From NCBI RefSeq assembly GCF_025148125.1, contig NZ_CP102267.1, positions 2,180,501 through 2,244,500 of the forward strand: a DNA stretch of 64,000 bases. The letters run 5' to 3'. Positions 9,277-17,700 of this stretch are shown here, in pieces. The stretch's first letter is position 1. The number at the start of each line of letters is the position of its first letter. The notes below the pieces were generated by a model. That model was not told the DNA's origin, did not search any database, and saw nothing but the letters and a program-made list of their open reading frames with translations. The position numbers were made by a program, and so were the translations under genes. This DNA is from Blautia wexlerae DSM 19850 (GTDB taxonomy: Bacteria; Bacillota; Clostridia; Lachnospirales; Lachnospiraceae).

Positions 9277-9756
9277 ATGAATGAAAATAAGAAAAGTGCG
9301 AAACGGTACCACCAATTTATGATTACTGCTTTAAAGAAAAAAGTAAATGACATGAAAGATTCCGCTTATTCAGGATTGTATAGTGAAATAGCGTTTATCA
9401 TTGGAATAGCAGTTATCATGATAGATACCTTTTTTCCACCAGAGGAAACGAAAGCTAATTGCGTATGGAAGATAATACTGATAGCTGTATCTATAGTCTG
9501 TATGTTTTATTTCGCTAAAAAAGTGAAAACAGTGAATGAAGTGGAAGAAGAGAAAAAGTTTTGGCCGAATTTTTTTATTCAATGGGCAACAAGTTTAGGG
9601 TATATAAATATGCCTGTAGCAATGATAGCTATTTTGGTAACATTTGATAAGGGCAAAGCATGGACATTATTTATGATGGGGGTTGCTGTAATTTTGACAG
9701 GTTTAACTTTAATAGAAGCACTTGTAAAAACTTCTAAAATTGTAAAAAGGTTGTAA
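9277..9756 (+). CDS. Small four-helix membrane protein, unknown function
   Basis: 159 aa. A basic N-terminus is followed by four hydrophobic segments at about residues 32-52, 66-84, 98-120 and 126-148, and it ends in Lys-Arg. It starts at the ATG at 9277 behind AATGGAGGATAT. I do not recognise a family. Its place between the regulator and the polyketide genes would fit an immunity or sensing protein, but nothing in the sequence proves that. Confidence 0.6.
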   Translation: MNENKKSAKRYHQFMITALKKKVNDMKDSAYSGLYSEIAFIIGIAVIMIDTFFPPEETKANCVWKIILIAVSIVCMFYFAKKVKTVNEVEEEKKFWPNFFIQWATSLGYINMPVAMIAILVTFDKGKAWTLFMMGVAVILTGLTLIEALVKTSKIVKRL

Positions 9757-10016
9757 GAGAAAATAAAATTGATTAAAAAATTGTATCACGTTTCCCAGCA
9801 TCTTCACAATGCCATAGAACAGGTATGTGTAATAAAAGGGAACTGGAGTTTGGCGATGAGATGTATCACATAGAGGAAAAATAGAGCAGATATGAGGAGG
9901 ACATAGCTGCTTTTACTATAGGGACTAATTGAAGATACAGAATTTAAAAAAGTTCATAATAAAGGTTAGACAGATTTACAGGAAATAGAATCTTTACATA
10001 TCCTGTAAATCTGTTT
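9757..10016. other. Intergenic segment with a possible gene remnant
   Basis: No complete gene. At about 9780-9875 one frame gives a protein-like stretch (YHVSQHLHNAIEQV and following), interrupted by TAG. It may be a decayed reading frame from an earlier insertion; I cannot identify it. Confidence 0.25.
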
Positions 10017-10019
10017 TTA
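9970..10019 (+). terminator. Terminator between convergent genes
   Basis: Perfect inverted repeat ACAGATTTACAGGA (9970-9983) with TCCTGTAAATCTGT (10001-10014), followed by TTTTT on the plus strand. It lies just beyond the stop of the minus-strand PPTase gene and may work in both directions. Confidence 0.75.
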
Positions 10020-10670
10020 TATCGGTATAAAATAATTTTGGACTTCCGTTTCTGACAATTTTATTAAGGAGCGTTCAGATACATTTTTCCCACAAATACA
10101 ATACATATAATGGTCTTCTTGCCAGGTATAAAATAATTTAGATAAATCAGGATTTAAAGAGTTGCATTGGGTTGCAGTACCAGTAAGACCGATTCTAAGC
10201 ATTTTATAATAGGCTTCTTTTTGCGTCCATATTTTGTAAAATCTAAAAATTCGTTCAACATCTGAGGCATTGTTAATGTATTGAATTTCCGGTTGACTGA
10301 AAATGAGATCCATAATATCAAATGGTGGATAAGATATTTTTTCTACATCGGCTCCAACTGGAGAATTAGCTGATATACAACTGATTATAGAACCATTTGA
10401 ATGAGAAATACTGAAGTCATATTTAGGCTTAGATAAAAATAGCGGCTTGTGATTTTGAGAATATGAAAAGTATAATTCGGTATGCTTCAAACCAGATATA
10501 GTGCTTAATCCGATACGAGTAATAAGAGCAGAATAAAGAGAAAGTTTTTTGTCAAGTACATGAAAATATTGGTTTATTTTCTTTCTTCGTTCTTTGGAAA
10601 CAAATTGCATTAAATCAGAATCTATATTTTTCCATTCGAGTGAAATAGTTGATAAATACAGCACTAGCAC
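10017..10670 (-). CDS. Sfp-type 4'-phosphopantetheinyl transferase
   Basis: Transfers phosphopantetheine from CoA to a carrier-protein serine, so it should activate the ACP at 26659. Visible signature parts are VGADVEKI (Mg-binding Asp and Glu) and WTQKEAYYK. The open frame extends to 10814, but that part crosses a 27-bp tandem repeat. The real start is most likely the GTG at 10670: AGGGAGG lies 8 nt before it, giving 217 aa, the usual Sfp size. It is transcribed divergently from the acetyl-CoA carboxylase genes. A dedicated PPTase in the cluster suggests the ACP is not served by the housekeeping AcpS. Confidence 0.85.
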   Translation of the reverse strand: MLVLYLSTISLEWKNIDSDLMQFVSKERRKKINQYFHVLDKKLSLYSALITRIGLSTISGLKHTELYFSYSQNHKPLFLSKPKYDFSISHSNGSIISCISANSPVGADVEKISYPPFDIMDLIFSQPEIQYINNASDVERIFRFYKIWTQKEAYYKMLRIGLTGTATQCNSLNPDLSKLFYTWQEDHYMYCICGKNVSERSLIKLSETEVQNYFIPI

Positions 10671-10730
10671 GAGTAAATCCTCCCTAAGTATAATAATGAG
10701 TAGTTTACCATAGGAACAGAAAAATTTCAA

Positions 10731-10784
10731 ATGCAAAATGAGCATCTTATAAGGATAATGCAAAATGAGCATCTTATAAGGATA
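10731..10784. repeat. Exact 27-bp tandem duplication in the divergent PPTase/acc promoter region
   Basis: Positions 10731-10757 and 10758-10784 are identical, 27 bases each. Each unit contains the near-palindrome ATCTTATAAGGAT. The pair sits between the PPTase start (10670) and accB (10946), where an operator for both directions would be expected. I infer a regulator binding site; a simple replication-slippage duplication is the alternative. Confidence 0.6.
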
Positions 10785-10945
10785 TTTCTGTGTAATAAAG
10801 ACAAAAATATGCAAGTAAATCCAAAATCGTCTATAAGAATATAAAATATGCTATGTTAAAAAAAGTATAAAAGATAGCGTAAGAAAAGGGAATATTCTAT
10901 CTAATAATCTTATTTTTATAACATCATGTAATATGGAGGCAAGGA

Positions 10946-11362
10946 ATGAAAACAGAAGAAGTTGTACACTTATTAGAAAATGTATACAAATATAATATAT
11001 CAGAGCTTAGTATAAAAAGTGGAGATGAGAAGATTATCATCAAAAATGGCATTGATGAAAGGGCAGTTGATACTGTGGAAACTGTAACTGAAAGAATAGA
11101 GGGTGAAAGTAAAAATAGAATTGATGAAGAAAATATTATAAAATCACCCTTGGTGGGGCGTTTTTATGCAGCCCCTGCTGTCGGAAGTGATAATTATGTT
11201 AAAGTGGGAGATAAAGTAGAAGAGGGGCAAACACTTGCTATTATCGAAGCAATGAAATTAATGAATGAAATTAAGAGTGAATATAGCGGAACTATTAAAA
11301 GCATATTAGTAAAAAATGAAGAACTGGTGGAGTATGGACAGCCCTTATTTGTTTTAGTTTGA
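10946..11362 (+). CDS. accB: Biotin carboxyl carrier protein of acetyl-CoA carboxylase
   Basis: 138 aa. The C-terminal biotinyl domain has EAMKLMNEI with the biotinylated Lys104. The N-terminal 60 residues are the usual AccB helix and linker, and SPLVGRFYAAPA starts the lipoyl/biotinyl fold. It starts with ATG behind ATGGAGG and is the first of three carboxylase genes. With accC and accDA it should turn acetyl-CoA into malonyl-CoA, the extender unit of the polyketide synthase downstream. Placement inside the cluster suggests a dedicated malonyl-CoA supply. Confidence 0.93.
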   Translation: MKTEEVVHLLENVYKYNISELSIKSGDEKIIIKNGIDERAVDTVETVTERIEGESKNRIDEENIIKSPLVGRFYAAPAVGSDNYVKVGDKVEEGQTLAIIEAMKLMNEIKSEYSGTIKSILVKNEELVEYGQPLFVLV

Positions 11363-11373
11363 AAGGAGTTTTT

Positions 11374-12714
11374 ATGTTTGAAAAAATACTTATTGCTAAT
11401 AGAGGAGAAATAGCTGTACGAATTATAAAAGTATGTAAAGAGATGGGAATTAAGTCTGTAGCTATATATTCAGAGGCAGATAAAGACGCTTTACATACAA
11501 AAATGGCAGATGAGGCGATATGTATAGGACCTGCACCGTCAGGAGATAGTTATCTCAATATGGAAAATATTATTAGTGCAGCTGTAGGAACAGGAGCTCA
11601 GGCAATTCACCCAGGTTTTGGATTTTTATCAGAAAATAGTCTTTTTGCGGAAAAGTGCAAAGTATGTAATATTACATTCATTGGTCCAACACCAGAAGTG
11701 ATTTGTAAAATGGGAAATAAAGTTGAAGCACGTAATATGATGAGAAATGCGGGAGTTCCGATTATATCAGGAAGCAGGACTCCCGTTTTTGATGTGTGTG
11801 AAGCAAAAAAAGTGGCATTAGAGCTTGGATTTCCAATTATGATAAAGGCAGCAGCAGGTGGTGGCGGAAAAGGTATGAGGATATCCAATACAGAAGATGA
11901 TTTTAATGAAAACTTTGTAACAGCCCAGATGGAAGCTAATAGTTCATTTAGAGATGGAACGATGTATTTAGAAAGGTATATAGAAGCGCCAAATCATATA
12001 GAATTTCAAATACTTGCAGATAAATATGGAAATGTTATACAGTTGGGAGAAAGAGATTGTTCTATTCAAAGGCATCATCAGAAAATTATTGAAGAAGCTC
12101 CTAGCCCAAAACTATCGGTAAAATTAAGAAAAGAAATGGGAAATATAGCGATCAAAGTTGCAAAAATTGTAAACTACGAAGGTGCAGGTACAGTAGAATT
12201 CTTGCTTGATAAGTTCGGAAAGTATTATTTTATTGAAATGAATACACGTATTCAAGTAGAACATGGAATTACAGAGATGATATCTAATGTTGACATTGTT
12301 AAGGAACAGATAAAAATTGCAGCAGGCTATTCGCTTGAGTTTAAGCAAGAAAATATCTTATTGCAGGGTCATGCTATCGAATGTAGAATTAATGCGGAAA
12401 ATCCGAAGATGGGTTTTGTCCCATGTCCTGGAAAAATTAATAATGTTTATTTTCCAAGTGGTAATGGTGTTCGCATTGATACTGCATTATTTAATGGTTG
12501 TAGTGTTTCACCTTTTTATGATTCTATGCTTGCAAAAATTATAGTGTATGATTCAGAACGAAAAAAGGCTATTAGAAAAATGAAAAATGTTTTAAAAAAA
12601 ATAAAAATAGACGGAATTATAACTAATTTAGAATTTCAAAATGCTATTCTAAATCACCGCGATTTTGAAGAAGGGAATTTTACAACGGACTTTATTGTAG
12701 ATAAGTTTAGCTGA
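11374..12714 (+). CDS. accC: Biotin carboxylase subunit of acetyl-CoA carboxylase
   Basis: 446 aa from the ATG at 11374 (AAAGGAG upstream); an in-frame TTG at 11359 overlaps the accB stop and is less likely. Standard biotin carboxylase layout: N-terminal FEKILIANRGEIAVRI, ATP-grasp glycine loop GGGGKGMRI, GERDCSIQRRxQK-like segment (here RHHQK), and active-site residues EFLLDKFGKYYFIEMNTRIQVEH. It carboxylates biotin on AccB using ATP and bicarbonate. It lies 11 nt after accB and 27 nt before accDA. Confidence 0.95.
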   Translation: MFEKILIANRGEIAVRIIKVCKEMGIKSVAIYSEADKDALHTKMADEAICIGPAPSGDSYLNMENIISAAVGTGAQAIHPGFGFLSENSLFAEKCKVCNITFIGPTPEVICKMGNKVEARNMMRNAGVPIISGSRTPVFDVCEAKKVALELGFPIMIKAAAGGGGKGMRISNTEDDFNENFVTAQMEANSSFRDGTMYLERYIEAPNHIEFQILADKYGNVIQLGERDCSIQRHHQKIIEEAPSPKLSVKLRKEMGNIAIKVAKIVNYEGAGTVEFLLDKFGKYYFIEMNTRIQVEHGITEMISNVDIVKEQIKIAAGYSLEFKQENILLQGHAIECRINAENPKMGFVPCPGKINNVYFPSGNGVRIDTALFNGCSVSPFYDSMLAKIIVYDSERKKAIRKMKNVLKKIKIDGIITNLEFQNAILNHRDFEEGNFTTDFIVDKFS

Positions 12715-12741
12715 TAATAAAGAAATAAGAGGAATGACATT

Positions 12742-14397
12742 ATGAATGACAAAGATAATCGAACAGATAGAAATAAAGAAAATATACCAGCAGTACCACC
12801 TGGAATGTGGATTAAGTGTACGAAATGTGGAAAATTGATTTATAGAAAAGAGTTAGAAAAAAATAAATTTATTTGTATGAAATGTGGAAAATATTTTAGA
12901 ATGCCTTCGGAAAATAGAATTTTGGATATTATAGATGAAGGATCATTTGTTGAACTGTTTACAGATGTATTGGATAAAAATCCAATTGATTTTCCAGGAT
13001 ATAGTGAAAAAAAAGAGATAATTAAAAAGGAAACTAATTTAAAGGAAGCTGTTATTACAGGAAAAGCGTCAATAGGGCATATAGAGGTTATGCTTGGTGT
13101 ATGTGATACAAGATATCTGATGGGAAGTATGGGGTATATTGTAGGCGAGAAAATAACAAAATTATTCGAAAATGCAACCAAAGCCCAGCTACCAGTTATT
13201 ATGATTAATTGTTCAGGAGGCGCACGTATGCAAGAAGGCATCATATCCTTGATGCAAATGGCAAAGACAGTAGATTCGGTAAAACAACATTCAGATGCGG
13301 GGTTATTGTATATATCAGTTTTGACAGATCCGACAACCGGTGGGGTGGCAGCTAGTTTTGCTATGTTAGGTGATGTGATATTGGCTGAACCAAATTCATT
13401 AATTGGGTTTGCGGGTCCACGAGTAATTGAACAAACTACAAAACAGAAGTTGCCTGTAGGATTTCAAACCTCAGAATTTTTATATGAACATGGATTCCTT
13501 GATATGATTGTTATAAGAAGAGAATTAAAGGAACGTATCTATGAAATTCTTAAAGCTCACCAAAAGCCAAAGGTTATAGAAAGAAAACGTAAAACAATTT
13601 CTGTGTGCACTTTTTGTGATTATAAGGACAGTTGGAAAAAAGTACAATTATCAAGAAAAATAGATAGACCGACGACAGTAGACTATATCACCCATGTATT
13701 TGAAAGATTTATAGAATTTCATGGAGACGGTGAAACCGGAGAGGATCAAGCAATAATTGGAGGTATAGCCTTTTTAGATAATATTCCAGTTACAGTTATA
13801 GGACATCAAAAGGGAAAAACGACAGAAGAAAGAATTATTAGAAATTTCGGAATGGCACACCCTGAAGGATATAGAAAAGCAATTCGTCTTATGAAAGAAG
13901 CGGAGAAATTTAGAAGACCAATTATAACATTTATAGATACACCTGGTGCAGCATGTGGAGTTGAGGCTGAAAAAAGAGGAGAAGCATCTGCAATAGCAAA
14001 ATGTATATATGAAATGTTCAATTTAAAAGTGCCGATTTTGAGTATACTTATAGGCGAAGGTGGGAGTGGAGGAGCTTTAGGTTTAGCTGTTGCAAATGAG
14101 GTTTGGGCTATGGAAAATTCTACATATTCAATACTTTCTCCAGAAGGTTTCGCTTCTATTTTATGGAAAAATGAAAAACGTGCAAAAGAGGCAGCAAACC
14201 TTATGAAAATGACGGCAAAAGATTTATTAGATTTAGGAGTGATTGAGAAAATATTACCAGAAGGGAATGGAGCATCAGAGTTCAAAGTAATTACAGATTT
14301 TCTACAAGTTCAAATTCTTGATTTTATATATAATATGTCCCTTAAAAATGAAGATGAAATAGTGGCTTCAAGAGAAACAAGATTTAGAAGTTTTTAG
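12742..14397 (+). CDS. accDA: Fused acetyl-CoA carboxylase carboxyltransferase (beta + alpha)
   Basis: 551 aa. The first part is the beta subunit, with a four-cysteine zinc ribbon (Cys26, Cys29, Cys45, Cys48) and the crotonase-like core GGARMQEGI. The second part, from about residue 290, is the alpha subunit (GHQKGK, FIDTPGAACG, GEGGSGGALG). In many bacteria these are separate proteins; here one chain carries both halves with no visible break. It transfers the carboxyl group from biotin to acetyl-CoA. It is last in the operon and is followed by a terminator shared with the convergent XRE gene. Confidence 0.93.
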   Translation: MNDKDNRTDRNKENIPAVPPGMWIKCTKCGKLIYRKELEKNKFICMKCGKYFRMPSENRILDIIDEGSFVELFTDVLDKNPIDFPGYSEKKEIIKKETNLKEAVITGKASIGHIEVMLGVCDTRYLMGSMGYIVGEKITKLFENATKAQLPVIMINCSGGARMQEGIISLMQMAKTVDSVKQHSDAGLLYISVLTDPTTGGVAASFAMLGDVILAEPNSLIGFAGPRVIEQTTKQKLPVGFQTSEFLYEHGFLDMIVIRRELKERIYEILKAHQKPKVIERKRKTISVCTFCDYKDSWKKVQLSRKIDRPTTVDYITHVFERFIEFHGDGETGEDQAIIGGIAFLDNIPVTVIGHQKGKTTEERIIRNFGMAHPEGYRKAIRLMKEAEKFRRPIITFIDTPGAACGVEAEKRGEASAIAKCIYEMFNLKVPILSILIGEGGSGGALGLAVANEVWAMENSTYSILSPEGFASILWKNEKRAKEAANLMKMTAKDLLDLGVIEKILPEGNGASEFKVITDFLQVQILDFIYNMSLKNEDEIVASRETRFRSF

Positions 14398-14408
14398 ATA
14401 GAGTTGAT

Positions 14409-14445
14409 AAAGACTGAAGCGAAAAAAACTTCAGTCTTTATTGAT
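14409..14445. terminator. Bidirectional terminator between accDA and the XRE gene
   Basis: Perfect inverted repeat AAAGACTGAAG (14409-14419) with CTTCAGTCTTT (14429-14439), with T-rich DNA following on the plus strand and A-rich DNA before it. Confidence 0.8.
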
Positions 14446-14792
14446 TATTTTAAGTTGCGATTATGTAAAGAGATAAGTGTATTTTTTACTAGGTCATGTA
14501 TAAAGCATATTTCTTTAGTTGAACAGTTTTTTAAAAGTAGAGAAATTTCTGTTTCATATACATTTGATGCTTGATTAATGCAGTCACATAATAATTCATC
14601 GGCAGATACATCAAGAGCATTTGCAATAGAAATAAAGGTTGTTAAACTTAGTTTGGTACAGCCTGTTTCAATATGCGAAATGTGTGTTGTTCCAACATCT
14701 GCTTTTTCTGCTAAAGCTTCTTGGGTAAGATTCTGGGATAGGCGTTTTTCACGAATACGTTTACCTAGGTTTACAAAATTGTTATCTTTCAT
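14445..14792 (-). CDS. XRE-family helix-turn-helix regulator
   Basis: 115 aa from the ATG at 14792, chosen because GGAGGTG lies 7 nt before it; the open frame upstream to 14831 lacks such a site. The N-terminal HTH_3 domain covers about residues 8-65 (RIREKRLSQNLTQEALAEKADVGTTHISHIETG). The C-terminal 45 residues are unrecognised. It is divergent from the LytTR/AgrC-like pair, with repeated TATGTGCA words between them, so it probably represses its own gene and perhaps the sensor operon. Confidence 0.85.
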   Translation of the reverse strand: MKDNNFVNLGKRIREKRLSQNLTQEALAEKADVGTTHISHIETGCTKLSLTTFISIANALDVSADELLCDCINQASNVYETEISLLLKNCSTKEICFIHDLVKNTLISLHNRNLK

Positions 14793-14812
14793 AATTGCAC
14801 CTCCATGATTAT

Positions 14813-14867
14813 ATGTGTATTGTATGTGCAATCAAAATATTTCTTAATAACCTATATGTGCATATAG
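14813..14867. promoter_or_regulatory. Repeated TATGTGCA palindromes, candidate XRE operator
   Basis: The near-palindrome CTATATGTGCATATAG is at 14852-14867, and a second TATGTGCA word lies in the stretch 14813-14832. Both are between the divergent XRE and response-regulator genes. Assignment to the XRE protein is inference. Confidence 0.45.
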
Positions 14868-15029
14868 ACTAAATAATGATAGTTTTAAGATGTTTAGAGA
14901 GTGTATGAAATAAAGCACATGGAATATATATTATTTAATCGGATTGCACTAATAAGATATGTAAACTATTTGGTAGAATCGCTAAAATCATGTTCACAGA
15001 AAGAAAAAAATAAGGCAGAGGTGATAAAT

Positions 15030-15770
15030 ATGCCAAGAATAGCAATTGTAGATGATCAGGAAGAGTATTTAGAAGAAATTTGTAATTTAATAGAGAAGTT
15101 TTATTTTAAAAATGGAATTCCATACGTTGTGAATACTTTTTCAAATGCACAGTTGTTACTATACGAAATGGAAGAAAAATTGTATTTTGATATTTATCTA
15201 TTAGATATTGAAATGCCTGGGATAAACGGACTATCTTTAGCTGAAAAAATACGTTCTATGGATGATGCAGGATATATTGTGTTTATCACGTCACATTTAA
15301 AATTTTTAATAAATGGATATGATTATTTTGCATATCAGTTTATCCCTAAAAATAATTTGAAAAAGAAGTTGATATCGACATTAGAATCATTACAAAAAAG
15401 GCTGGATATTGAAGGAGAAAAGTTTTATCAAATATGTACTAATCATAGATATGAGAAAATTTTATATAAGGATATCTATTATGTGTATAAAGATGAAAAA
15501 TATGCGATTTTTGTTACCCAAAACGGAAATATACCTATACGAGAAACCTTGAAGAACATTTATAAAGATTTAGAACAAAAAGAATTTATTTTTATAGATA
15601 GAGGATACATTGTTAATGTCGTACACATTATGAGTTTATATAAAAATACTATTTACTTGCGTAATAGTAAAAATCTTAAAATTAGTAGAACATATACTGA
15701 AGAGGTAAAAAAGAGAATTCACACTTATTGGAAGGAACACACAACAAATGGAAGAGATATACATACTTAA
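15030..15770 (+). CDS. LytTR-family response regulator
   Basis: 246 aa from the ATG at 15030 (AGAGGTG upstream); the longer frame from 14901 has no site. The receiver domain is at residues 1-120 with Asp8/Asp9 and phospho-acceptor Asp59 (LLDIEMPG). The LytTR DNA-binding domain is at about 140-240 (YKDIYYVYKDEKYAIFVT, FIFIDRGYIVNVVHI). It overlaps the kinase gene by 23 nt. The AgrA-like architecture suggests peptide-controlled transcription, plausibly of the lanthipeptide gene 1.4 kb downstream. Confidence 0.88.
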   Translation: MPRIAIVDDQEEYLEEICNLIEKFYFKNGIPYVVNTFSNAQLLLYEMEEKLYFDIYLLDIEMPGINGLSLAEKIRSMDDAGYIVFITSHLKFLINGYDYFAYQFIPKNNLKKKLISTLESLQKRLDIEGEKFYQICTNHRYEKILYKDIYYVYKDEKYAIFVTQNGNIPIRETLKNIYKDLEQKEFIFIDRGYIVNVVHIMSLYKNTIYLRNSKNLKISRTYTEEVKKRIHTYWKEHTTNGRDIHT

Positions 15771-17049
15771 TGTACTCCAATATTTACTAGGATATTTTGA
15801 GATTTATATGTGTTTTGAGATACTCCGAAAAGTTTATAAAAAGGAAAATACAAAGATAAAACAATGTTTTGAAATATTGATTTGTATAAGTTTGGCAGTA
15901 ATAGAAGCTATTAATCGTAGCTTTCGATTATATTCTATTTTATTAATTGCTGTTGTTATAATCGTAATAAGTATAACGTTCTCATTGATTTATAAAATCA
16001 AATTACGATATACATTGCTTCATACCTCATTGTATTGTTTGAGTTTAGAATTATTAGATCTATTTATCATATTCACAATGGGAATAGTGTTACATAAAGA
16101 GGATTTGGGGATTATTATAGGAAGACAAAACAGTATATCCAGAATATTGGCATTGTTTTTGGGAAGAGCTTTAATGTTTCTAATTTCCTTAGCCATAGTG
16201 AGGTATAAAGAACTTATAGATAAAAACCGCATAGGATCACTCGTGTTGATTTTGTTATCGGAAATTATCGGAGTTATATATTTTCAATCAGTGTATGCAG
16301 GCGATTCTATTCCTGATTTAGCAAAAGGATATTATATGTATTTCGTTATCATTATTTTAGCGATAATGTTTTTTGCTATATATTCGATTTATCGAAGTGC
16401 GTTGGAAGAAAGTAAAATTATTAAATTGAGAAATCGAATGTTGGAACGTAATTATGAAGATCTTAAAGTATATTATAATGATTCTCGAACTTTATTTCAT
16501 GATTATAGAGCCCATATTACTTTGCTGCAAAAATATTTGGAAGAAAATCAAATAGATAAAGCCTGTTTATATCTCAATAGTATTAATAAACCACTTGCGG
16601 AATTGGAAAAGAAAATTTATACAGGAAATGCAGTTATTGATCTGGTAATGAATTATAAATTATCAGAACTAAAAGAAAAGAATATTAAAATAGAATATGA
16701 TATTATGCCAATCGATTTTGGCAACTACCATTTTGAAGAAAGTGATATATTTGTTATTTTATACAACTTGTTCGATAATGCTATAGAAGCTTGTGAAAAT
16801 ATCTACACAAGAGAAAAATGGATTTATTTATCATTAAGGCTTATTAATAATATGTTTATGCTTTGTATACAAAACAGCTACGAAATCGAGCCTAAATACG
16901 AAAATGGAGAACTTTTAACTATAAAAACAGATAAACATTTTCATGGAATTGGTATGAAGAGTGTGAAGAAAATTGTTGAAAAATATGAAGGACAGTTAGA
17001 ATATGATAATAAGCAAAATATATTTGAAGTTAGCATAACCCTTTTCTGA
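15748..17049 (+). CDS. AgrC-like sensor histidine kinase (GHKL)
   Basis: 433 aa. The N-terminal 210 residues form about six hydrophobic helices. His251 in FHDYRAHI matches the AgrC-type phospho-acceptor region. The ATPase follows with N-box LYNLFDNAIEACENI and G-box HGIGMKSVKKIVEKYEG. It pairs with the overlapping LytTR regulator. There is no agrB or agrD nearby, so the ligand is not a standard cyclic autoinducer made here; the neighbouring lanthipeptide or another cluster product is a candidate ligand. Confidence 0.88.
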   Translation: MEEIYILNVLQYLLGYFEIYMCFEILRKVYKKENTKIKQCFEILICISLAVIEAINRSFRLYSILLIAVVIIVISITFSLIYKIKLRYTLLHTSLYCLSLELLDLFIIFTMGIVLHKEDLGIIIGRQNSISRILALFLGRALMFLISLAIVRYKELIDKNRIGSLVLILLSEIIGVIYFQSVYAGDSIPDLAKGYYMYFVIIILAIMFFAIYSIYRSALEESKIIKLRNRMLERNYEDLKVYYNDSRTLFHDYRAHITLLQKYLEENQIDKACLYLNSINKPLAELEKKIYTGNAVIDLVMNYKLSELKEKNIKIEYDIMPIDFGNYHFEESDIFVILYNLFDNAIEACENIYTREKWIYLSLRLINNMFMLCIQNSYEIEPKYENGELLTIKTDKHFHGIGMKSVKKIVEKYEGQLEYDNKQNIFEVSITLF

Positions 17050-17080
17050 AGGTCAAAAAATTGTAAGTTAAGACATAATA

Positions 17081-17108
17081 CTGACAAAATCTAAAAATAT
17101 GGTATTAT
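17081..17108 (+). promoter_or_regulatory. Putative promoter of the lanthipeptide precursor gene
   Basis: CTGACA (17081-17086) and TATTAT (17103-17108) with a 16-nt spacer. AAAGGAGG follows at 17119-17126, before the ATG at 17134. Confidence 0.5.
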
Positions 17109-17133
17109 TTTAATAATCAAAGGAGGAGAAAAA

Positions 17134-17295
17134 ATGAAAACATGTTCAGAAAGAAATGAGCAGCGGATAAATAGTTTACAATTATCAGAAAGTTTGGAAG
17201 ACGAAATAAAGGAACTTGATGGAAAGAATGTAGAAGCAGGAGATGTTATTTTTACTACAGATACATCTTCATTTCTTACAATAGTTTGCTGCTAA
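17134..17295 (+). CDS. Class II lanthipeptide precursor (LanA-like)
   Basis: 53-aa peptide behind a very strong site, AAAGGAGG, 7 nt before the ATG. The N-terminal two thirds are acidic and helical (SLEDEIKELDGKN), like class II leaders. The last 14 residues are FTTDTSSFLTIVCC: six Ser/Thr and two adjacent C-terminal Cys, suitable for dehydration and at most two thioether rings. A third Cys (Cys4) is in the leader. There is no Gly-Gly; the nearest possible cut is EAG before Asp. The lanM gene is 1.2 kb downstream. The pattern ending in Cys-Cys recalls plantaricin C and lacticin-481-type peptides, but the CTLTxEC lipid II motif is missing. Confidence 0.75.
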   Translation: MKTCSERNEQRINSLQLSESLEDEIKELDGKNVEAGDVIFTTDTSSFLTIVCC

Positions 17296-17324
17296 AATAT
17301 TTTCAAATAAAAGGAGATATTAAT

Positions 17325-17651
17325 ATGGAAAATGAATTTACCGGTTTTAATTGTTTTATGGAAGAAAGTAGCGAAGTAGGTAAGGCATATATTGACATGA
17401 TTTTGCAGCAGGAAAAGGCAAGTGCATTGGATAATAAAACACGTGAATTAGCGTATATTGCAGTGCTTGCAGCTACAGGAATTATGGGTGGTTTGCTTTA
17501 TCATGTACAATCTGCTAAAAAGTTAGGCGCAAGTCGTGATGAGGTAAAGAGTGCAATACTGGTGGGATTACCGGCTGTCGGATTGACCATTATTGATCCG
17601 TTGGAAGCCGCTCTTAAAGCCTTTGACGGAAAATCAGACCAAATCCTTTGA
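17325..17651 (+). CDS. Carboxymuconolactone decarboxylase/AhpD-fold protein
   Basis: 108 aa from the ATG at 17325 (AAGGAGAT upstream), 29 nt after the precursor gene and probably co-transcribed with it. The fold signature is LAYIAVLAATGIMGGLLYHVQSAKKLGASRDEV. The His of the family motif is present, but the redox CxxC of AhpD is absent, so it is closer to the PcaC-type or uncharacterised branch. Role with the lanthipeptide is unknown; a redox or accessory-binding function is possible. A strong terminator follows. Confidence 0.75.
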   Translation: MENEFTGFNCFMEESSEVGKAYIDMILQQEKASALDNKTRELAYIAVLAATGIMGGLLYHVQSAKKLGASRDEVKSAILVGLPAVGLTIIDPLEAALKAFDGKSDQIL

Positions 17652-17655
17652 TTAA

Positions 17656-17700
17656 AAAGAAGAAGAGCCTATCACATAGTGATAGCTCTTCTTCTTTTGT
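17656..17700 (+). terminator. Strong rho-independent terminator
   Basis: Long inverted repeat: AAGAAGAGC with GCTCTTCTT flanks the inner pair TATCAC and GTGATA, then TTTTGTTT. It ends the precursor/CMD transcript. Confidence 0.85.

Noticed and set aside
10671..10814. N-terminal extension of the PPTase
   Set aside because: It translates the 27-bp tandem repeat twice and lacks a ribosome binding site; the GTG at 10670 has a strong one.
13806..14285. 159-aa minus-strand frame within accDA
   Set aside because: Mirror of a conserved coding region; no site upstream.
17134..17295. Assignment of the precursor to the lacticin 481 or mersacidin group
   Set aside because: Only the Cys-Cys end fits; the lipid II motif and the Gly-Gly/Gly-Ala site are missing.
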